Part shown: positions 52,301-61,300 of the stretch, piece by piece | Layout of the letters: every line of letters begins with the position of its first letter | Position numbering within the stretch: position 1 is the first letter of the stretch | Source of the DNA: Andrena cerasifolii | Lineage: Eukaryota; Arthropoda; Insecta; Hymenoptera; Andrenidae | Direction of reading: 5' to 3' | Length of the DNA: 64,000 bases | Assembly (NCBI RefSeq): GCF_050908995.1 | Contig: NC_135133.1 | Coordinates: forward strand, 10,458,001-10,522,000 | Position numbers and translations under genes: made by a program | The notes under the pieces: model-generated | What the model saw: only the letters and a program-made list of their open reading frames with translations | Told to the model about the DNA's origin: nothing | Database searches by the model: none

Positions 52301-55300
52301 ATATGTTATTTTATTTGACAGCGAGTACTTAATTCGAATTATGATGAAGCAGCATCCTCTGTTGTCCATTAAAAGGACGCTGTGTTTCAATTAACATGAC
52401 AATTAATCCAGCAACTAACAAGCTTAACAAATTAATTGAACTGTCAGTATCACGATCGATCTAAATCAGACGACTTTTACTGATCGTTCGACCGAGGCAC
52501 AGAACATTAAACGGACGAAGGTAATGATACACGATCCTTTCAGAAAGTAAAATCAGGTCGTTTTACATACGGCGAAGGTAGCGGCTACCTCTTTTATGCA
52601 ACAAACACGTTTCGCGCATACCAGTAACGCCTGATAAGTTTCAATTGACTCCGTCTACTGCAAACTACTAACCTCTCATTCTTTCGAGTCTATTATGTGC
52701 TTTTTTTTGGAAAATTTGTGATCCAAATACTAAAAAGCACTTTTATATCTACCTTCAAAGAAAAACTCTTAAATTTTAAATTACCTGTGCTTCATCGTTA
52801 TATCAGCATGCTGTGTACTTTGTGAGCCCTTAAAGTTGGTTTTCTATGTTTGGAAAAATTAATTGGTAATGCCTGTATTAATGCTTCAGTCGCTTTTGTA
52901 AATTGTAAATTAAAGATTTACTGTTCTGCGCAGGCCTAGGCATTTATTTGCACGTAAAAGTTTAAAAGTTTCAGGAATTTAAAAAAGACTAGAGTACTGG
53001 TATGAAATACGAAGTTGATAAAGCCTTGAGTAGAATGAATTCGATTTAGATGAAGGTTTCTTAAACATCTCTTTTATTATTATCGTTATCAGTGATACTT
53101 AATTAAGGTACTAAATGGAAATGGTTGCAGAATTATGAAATCTTTGGTCTGCTTCCATTCCTAAACTGTGACGAGCCTCTGAGATTGGGTGTGTAAGTCA
53201 GTTTTACCTCTTTCTAAGAAATTAATGCCGACAGACACATTAATGCATAGAAGCGACTCAATTTTCCAACTTCTTCGATGTAAAACACTCTCGTTCTCAG
53301 AAACTCGAATAAAGATGCTACCATTTCATTATACAGTTTCTCCAGGTAATATGCTAACTACTAGGCAACACCATTAAACCTTTTCGCTTCAACAGCCAGC
53401 GCTGCAAGCAGCATCGTTGATTTTTTAATAATTCTCAATACTACGGAACGCTTTTCTTAAGAACCACTGTATAATTCTTCAAACTAAAATGAAATAAACT
53501 AATGGCTTTTCCTTTGTTTATGAGTATACAAGAATACACATATAATTTGAAAAGGATCCTCTGCTAAGTTTCCGAGAAAAAAAGCACTCACAATTTTTCA
53601 TATGTATTTTCGCTCGTCGATTGGACTTCCCCCTTAACTTCCACCTCCCCATAATTGAATGCTGCAAACTTTGATCGGATTTTAAAGTTCCACTGCGGAA
53701 AATTCGATGGCATTCTGCGCATCGCGTTACAAAAGTGGCAACCCAGCTTTACGCTTCGCTAAACGCGATGCGCGCAGCGCAACGTTGCTGCTTTCGAATA
53801 TGAACCAGAGTAATCGATGATTTCGCAGGATATCGACAATCTGATGGCAGAGGGTAACAAGTCGAGGACGGTGGCGGCGACGAACATGAATTCCGAGAGC
53901 TCGCGATCGCACGCCGTGTTCTCTGTGATCCTCACGCAGACGTTGACGGACGCGAGGAGCGGCGTCAGCGGGGAGAAGGTCTCGAGGATGAGCTTAGTGG
54001 ACTTAGCAGGGAGCGAAAGGGCTGTGAAAACTGGGGCAGTCGGCGATAGGCTTAAAGAAGGAAGCAATATAAACAAGTAACTTTGGCAGACGATATCTAT
54101 GCAAATGTATTGACACGTTCATCGCCTGCGCCAATAAACGTCCATTCTGCCACCTCCGCATATAGAAAATGAATAGATATTTTAGGCCGAATAAATATTC
54201 CTATTTTGTTTCTAGGTGACAGGAACATAGCGAAGTCATAAGTTTGGCAATTAAGTGGTAGTCATATATGAAACTTCACTTTAGGGCTCTATGCACACTG
54301 CATTAGAAGTAGAAGCTGAATTTTAGAGTTAAAACACTTTACTCACAAAAGTATCCGTAAAAGTATTTTACTTATTTAAGTAATGTTAAATTCACAATTA
54401 CGCGTTATAGTTTAGATTGGTTAATAAACCTTGATTAATATATTTCTGGTCAGTACCATCTACCAAAGAAATCTTAAAATAAATTTTGCTAGAAGAATGG
54501 AACAAGATAAGTCAAAATTTCACCGAAAATTAGTTGAATCTATGCATAATAGATTAAATCTTTTAATAAAATCGCAGAAACATTAGAAGAATCTAATAAA
54601 TCTGTATAAATAAAATATTGAATTTGGGCGAATATTTTTTTGCAAGGATCTTTGCTACATCCACGAATAATACTTTTTTTTTTAAATAAACTATGTATAA
54701 TTTTTCACTAGAATGCACCCAAAACAAAAGTATATTAATCAAGGATTACATTAATATGAATTAGAGTTGCGAACTCTTACTTTGAGGTCAACTTAATATG
54801 CAAAATATTGTTACATATAGGGTGCACAGATACTTCTGTGAGTAACTTTACGTATTGAGCAGATTTTTTAATTAAAATTGCCCTCAATCTCGTGTACAAG
54901 GATCAGCCTGTGAACGTGTTAATTAATGACAATATCTCAATATTCTGCCAACCACTCGAGTGCTTCTCGATTCTCGAACGACTGAACGGGCAGAAGTTCC
55001 TTTTCGCCTGAGGCTATGTTCGAGTTTTGCTGTTAAACTTTACTCAGAACGGCCTTACAGGAATTTATATCGAAGCATGCGATTCCAGGCGGATGTTACG
55101 ACTTCTTTGCGATGTTCGCTATTAGTTGGCAAAGTGCTGCTAACGGAAATTATAGTGTTCTCTGAACAAGAGTAAAAGCTTGTATCGGGTGATTGGCATG
55201 CCAGTGACCAGTGATCGATCACGAGATACAAGAGGGGCTAATATTTGCAGATCCCTAACGACGTTGGGTCTAGTCATTTCAAAACTGGCGGATCAGAATT

Positions 55301-58300
55301 CCGGAAGTAATAAAAATAAGGACAAGTTCGTGCCGTACAGGGACTCTGTTCTGACGTGGCTGTTAAAGGTATTGTACTACGTCGATTGCATAATACTTAT
55401 TTCCTTGTATTAACTCTCTATACCACCCCGCGTGACCTTTAGGGAATTGCATATCATTATCTCTATTTTATATTGCAGGCTCTAATTCACAGAAATTACA
55501 TATTGCAACATAGGAATCACAAACCTTTACTTTTATAATAAAGTTTGTACGAAATGAAATTTAATTTGAAATTCCAGAGTTCGGTTATAGTGGGTTAATT
55601 AACAATTTGAATGGTACAAGATTTTCCAAAATATGTTCTGCACAGAATGCAAATCCCTTGGTGTGAAAACACGCAGACAGTATTAAGTATCATTCATCAG
55701 TATTAGGACATCTGCTATATTTGCAGAAAATGCGATATTTGATACAGATTGAATACTTTTTTTGTTTGGTATTGTGAATTAATTTATATTCTATATTACT
55801 TTGGTATTTTCAATTGTTTTATATTTTAAAATACCAAATAAGATAAAATTTCTTAGAACTGTTCAATAAATTTGTATAGATTTTCACAATTATTCCACGC
55901 AAAGTGAGTGTCCTAATACTTAAACTTAACCAGCGATGTACATAGTATAGGAGGTCGCAAAAAGAGGTCTTTATTAGAGTCCCACAAAATAAATAGCTAT
56001 AAAATTTCGTTAATCTACAGCCGATTCCACCGCCTGCAAATGTATTCTGCTTCGACTTTAGGATAATCTCGGTGGAAACAGTAAAACCGTGATGGTAGCC
56101 ACTATATCTCCCGCTGCAGACAATTACGAGGAAACGCTTTCCACCCTTCGGTACGCGGACAGAGCGAAGAGGATCGTTAATCACGCGGTGGTCAACGAGG
56201 ATCCGAATGCAAGAATTATTCGAGAACTGAGGCAAGAGGTGGAGACGCTGAAGGAGATGCTGTTGCACGCAACTGTAAGATGATCAGGTTTCGTGCAGGG
56301 AAATTACATGAGCACGCAGAGTCCTTGCGGGGACCAAAGAAGGGTTAGAGTAGGGTTAGAGAAATTTACACTTTGACAAAAGTAAATAGCAGTAGCTTTG
56401 CTGGAATAATTTCTTCTTTAATTCCATCTTTTGTGAGTAAAGTGGAAATAGCCACAAAAGAAATGTTGAAAGTCAAGATAAAACAAAGCTAGTTGTTGTC
56501 GAATTTGCACAGCAATTAGGGTAGTTGTAATAGATTTTAAAAGGTAGCATTTTTCCAAACAAAATATTCTGAAGCATTATAGAATAATTAAATACCACAG
56601 AGATCGTCATAAATCCTTTGAGAAACCCACTAACTATTCAAAAATTAAAAAAATTTGCCAAATCCCCACCTTCCAACGGACTCATTAAAAAACTCAGCAC
56701 CCCCTTAGCCTCCCGAGCCTCCTTTAATCTCATTTTCCTCTGCAACAAAAGGGTCAAGGATCGATAGTGGGTCAACAACGCACAGACATAACGGAGAAGC
56801 TGTCAGAATCGGAGCGATTAATGAAGGAAATGTCGCAGACCTGGGAGGAGAAGCTAGTGAAGACGGAGAGGCTGCAGCACGAGAGGCAGCAAGCCCTGGA
56901 GAAGATGGGCATCAGCGTGCAAGCTTCTGGCATCCAAGTGGAGAAGAACAAGTATTATCTTGTTAACCTTAACGACGATCCAAGCTTGAACGAGCTGCTT
57001 GTTTACTATCTAAAAGTACGTGAACCTCGCCACCTGTTACCAACCTGACAGTCCCTCTAAACAAAAGCATTTAAACAATTCTGCTTGTGGGGATCAGGAA
57101 AGAACGCTCGTGGGAGGGCGTTCGGCCAAAACGGACCAGGATATCCAGCTGCACGGGCTGGGCATCCTACCCGAACACTGTGTCATCACGATAGAGGAGT
57201 CTGGCCTCTACATGACACCATTGAACGGTGCTAGGTGTTTCGTGAACGGGACACAGGTGGTGGAGAAAACGCCGCTGCTGCACGGCGACAGGATCGTCTG
57301 GGGAAATCATCATTTCTTCCGCGTCAACTGTCCCAGGAGCGCAACAGGTAACGGGCCGTCGCGGGGTTTTATTGAATTTTAAAAATCGCCTTATCGGGAT
57401 TAACCGCGGATGGAACGCCGCTTTGTTTCTCTTTCGACAGCGATTAACAGCGAGCCGCAGACGCCCGCACAGAATATCGATTACAACTTCGCCCGGGAGG
57501 AGCTGATGCTTAACGAGATGTCGAACGATCCCATTCAAAGGGCCATCGCGAGACTCGAGAAGCAACACGAGGAGGACAAACAGGTACTCGGAGGGTTACT
57601 TTAGCGCGACGCTTTTCCTTCCATGGAGATACAGTAGTAGTCAGAAAAAAGTTTGCACTGTGAAGGGTGGCAAATATGAGATAGTTTTCAGAATAGGTCA
57701 CAAGGAAACTTCTGGAAACCTGAAAATTCCGATTTTTGGAAACTGTGCAGGTCTTTAGGGGACCTCGATAAAAGTAGCACAGAAAAGATTGTCTGATAAT
57801 TTTATTGAGGTCGCCTGTAATCCTGCAAAGTTTCAGAAAATCGAAATCTTCGGGTCACCGAAGTTGGTTCCCCTGTCAGTAAAATATGAGCATTTTTTTA
57901 AGGTTGCGCTAGAGAAGCAGAGGCAGGAGTACGAGCGCCAGTTTCAACAGCTACGCAATATTCTGTCCCCTTCGACGCCATATTCGCCCTACGTGCCCTA
58001 CGACCCGTTGCGGGGCAGTCAAAGCGGAAAGCTGCCCGCCTGCACGCCTACCACGCAGATGCGCGTGGAGAAATGGGCCCAGGAGAGGGACGAGATGTTC
58101 AAGAGGAGCTTAGGTCAATTAAAGGCGGACATCTTGAAGGCGAACGCGCTGGTGCAGGAGGCGAATTTCTTGGCGGAGGAAATGGGCAAGCAGACCAAGT
58201 TCAGCGTCACCCTTCAAATACCGCCGAACAACTTGAGCCCCAATAGAAAGGTAATTAGGGGGAGGCGTTTGCGGTTGAAGAGAAGCGTAACGAAGCGTTC

Positions 58301-61300
58301 AACTATATTTGCTGAGTAGTGGTCGGGAAAGTGTTTTTGTAAGAAGAGGAAATTGGGCTAGTATTGTTTTAATTTTGCAGAGTATTTTTGTACCTTCTAG
58401 AGTTTAGAGTTGATGCTCATAAGAGTAGAGAAGCTTTAGACAGATTTTAAAATTACGAGTAGCTACTTTGAAAGTGTGATACTGAAATATCTCTGAAATT
58501 AATAATCTGCTTGCAAGGACACCTCCAAAGTGCGCGATTTATAATTTCCATTATACTTTCATTCTATAATTTCCTATTATCATTCCCTCTTTTATATCAT
58601 TTCAGTTCATTTGAGTTTCGTTTATTTATTTCTATGCCTCTGCTTTCGCACTCTTCAACACGTAGAGTGTATTCTTTCAGCGAGGGGCGTTCGTCAGCGA
58701 GCCCGCGATTTTAGTGAAAAGGACGAACATGGGCAGCCAGGTGTGGTCCATGGAGAAGCTAGAGAACAAATTAGTCGACATGCGAGAAATGTACGAGGAG
58801 AGGAAGGATCCGAATAACTGTCAACGGTTGCCTGCCATTAAGGTGAATATCTACAAAGCAATAAATATGAAAAGCCTTTCTACAATTCACTGCCGTTTTG
58901 AAACAGGACGAAGTGCCAGGGAAGACGCAGGATCCTTTCTACGAGTCCCAGGAGAACCACAATCTAATCGGTGTAGCGAATATTTTCTTAGAGGTTCTGT
59001 TCCACGACGTTCGATTAGACTATCACACGCCGATCATCAGTCAGCAGGGAGAAGTCGCTGGTCGACTGCAGGTCGAGATTAGTCGTATATCTGGCCACTT
59101 CCCTCAGGATCGTATCTGCGAGGCCGCGTCGGAATCGTCCGCGGATTCGACGTCCTCTGAGCCTGAGGACTACTCAGGATCGAGTCACATCACCTGCCGA
59201 GTGACCATCAAGCAAGCCACCGGCCTGCCACTGTCATTGAGCCACTACGTATTCTGCCAGTACATGTTTTGCGGGCACCCGGAGCCCATAGTGGTCCCAG
59301 CCGTGGACAACTCGGAGCAGATGAACGCCACATGCCAGACAGGGCAGAGGGACTCGTTGGCGTTCAAATTCAATCACACGAAAGACTTTACTGTGCCCAT
59401 CACGGAGGAGTTCATGGAACACTGTGCTGGTAAGGATTTCCTGAGTTGGGGGAATCTTTGGAGCAAGGATTTATTATAGAATAGCGTATTCTAATTGGAG
59501 ATTGTTTGAGATTTATTGGAATATATTGGGAGATGTTAAGTAGCGATGGGTTTAAGTTTGAGACGAACTTGTGGGGGTTGATCGATTGGGTTCGGAAAGT
59601 GAAGCTTGTTAGTAGCTTAGCTAGATACTTCAGATTTGTGCAGCACTGAATGCTTTGGGAGTAATATTCGAATGTTATCGATCCCCGTTACTACCCTTGG
59701 TGACTTCAATATTCTTCGGTGAAACAAGTCTCTGAAGTTTCTTGAAAAATCAATTTAGTGGGGAGAAGACTGTGCAAAGCTAGGGGTACTAAAAAATTAA
59801 ATTTGATATGCAGAAGGTGCCTTAAGCATAGAAGTCTGGGGACACCGGAGTGCGGGCTTCTCTCGAAGCAAGCCTGGCTGGGAAGTGGAGCAGCAACTGG
59901 CCAAAGCTAGATCCCTAGCCGATCGATGGTCAGAATTGACGCGGAAAATCGAACTGTGGGTCGAAATCCAAGAGCTCAACGAGCAGGGGGAGTACTCGCC
60001 AGTCGACGTGGTCGTGAAACCAGACACGTGGACGGGTACGTACCAACTCCACCCTTATTCTACTTTAATCCTACAATCGTTCTTTAAAATTTGAATGCGG
60101 TTCACTAAATGCGCCGTTTAGGGGGCATCTATCAATTACGCCAAGGACAACAACGGCGAATACAAGTTCGCGTGAAACCAGTGCAAAATTCAGGGACGTT
60201 GCCCATAATCTGCCAGTCGATATTAAATATAGCAGTTGGTAGCGTATCTGTGAGGAATCGTCTTCAGATTCCACTAGACAGTTATCAAGACGAAGACCTG
60301 AGTATACTGAGGGAGAAGTGGAGCGACGCGCTGATGAGAAGGAGACAGTACTTGGACCAGCAGATACAGAAGCTCATCAACAAACAAGGTACACAAAACG
60401 AAAAGTAGTAGACCCTCTATCACAAACATCTCAATGTATAATATCTCTTGCAATAACAGAAATAACCTACTTAGCATAGAATTTTCATACAAACTAAATT
60501 TTCTGCATAACCTGTCACGATTACTCACACCGCAAAAGAGAAAATTTCAGTGTGTCCTTGTCAAAAGATCATTCTTAACCCTCGCAATACTAATGGTTCC
60601 AACAACCAAAATTTCTTTATCTCAAGTGATAATTCTATCAGTGGAATAATTGAGCAATACAGTAACTATAGACCCAGCCACTGTTCAAAAAGGAAGACAC
60701 GTTTGGTGGATCCCATCACGCGCTGACACACAGCTAAATAGCAGTAACAAGAAGTGGAATATGGACCGCCTCCATGTACCCACACTCTTGCTCTCAAGTA
60801 TAACAGACTATGCTTCTAATATTTGTTTTTTATGCGCAGATAAAACGGAACAGGATATGGAACGAGAGCAGAGTCTGGTGGACCAATGGGTCAGCCTAAC
60901 GGAAGAAAGGAACGCGGTTTTGGTCCCTGCTGCAGGATCAGGGATCCCTGGTGCCCCTGCCGACTGGAACCCGCCCCCAGGCATGGAACCACACATTCCT
61001 GTCCTCTTCCTTGATCTCAACGGTACGCCCGAAAGTTTTTTAATATCCTCGCGACCCAGAAAACTTACCACAAGAAGTTTCTCCGGGCAGAGTTTAATGA
61101 TTCTCGTGAAATGGAATATGTGCAGCTGATGACCTCTCCACCCATCAATCTGGGGAAGAAGTTTCTGTGACGGGGCTGAATTCCATCTTACCCAAGGAGC
61201 ACGGCAATAAATTCTACAGTTTGCCCATCATTCGACGGATCGAGAAAGACGTGTGCGCCATCGCTGCTTGGGACTCCAGTATACACGACAACATACACTT

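Noticed and set aside
57789..57902. In-frame extension of the exon at 57903 into the intron, as an alternative start
   Set aside because: There is no ATG (it opens at TTG), the peptide does not match the family, and the acceptor at 57902 joins perfectly to the previous exon.
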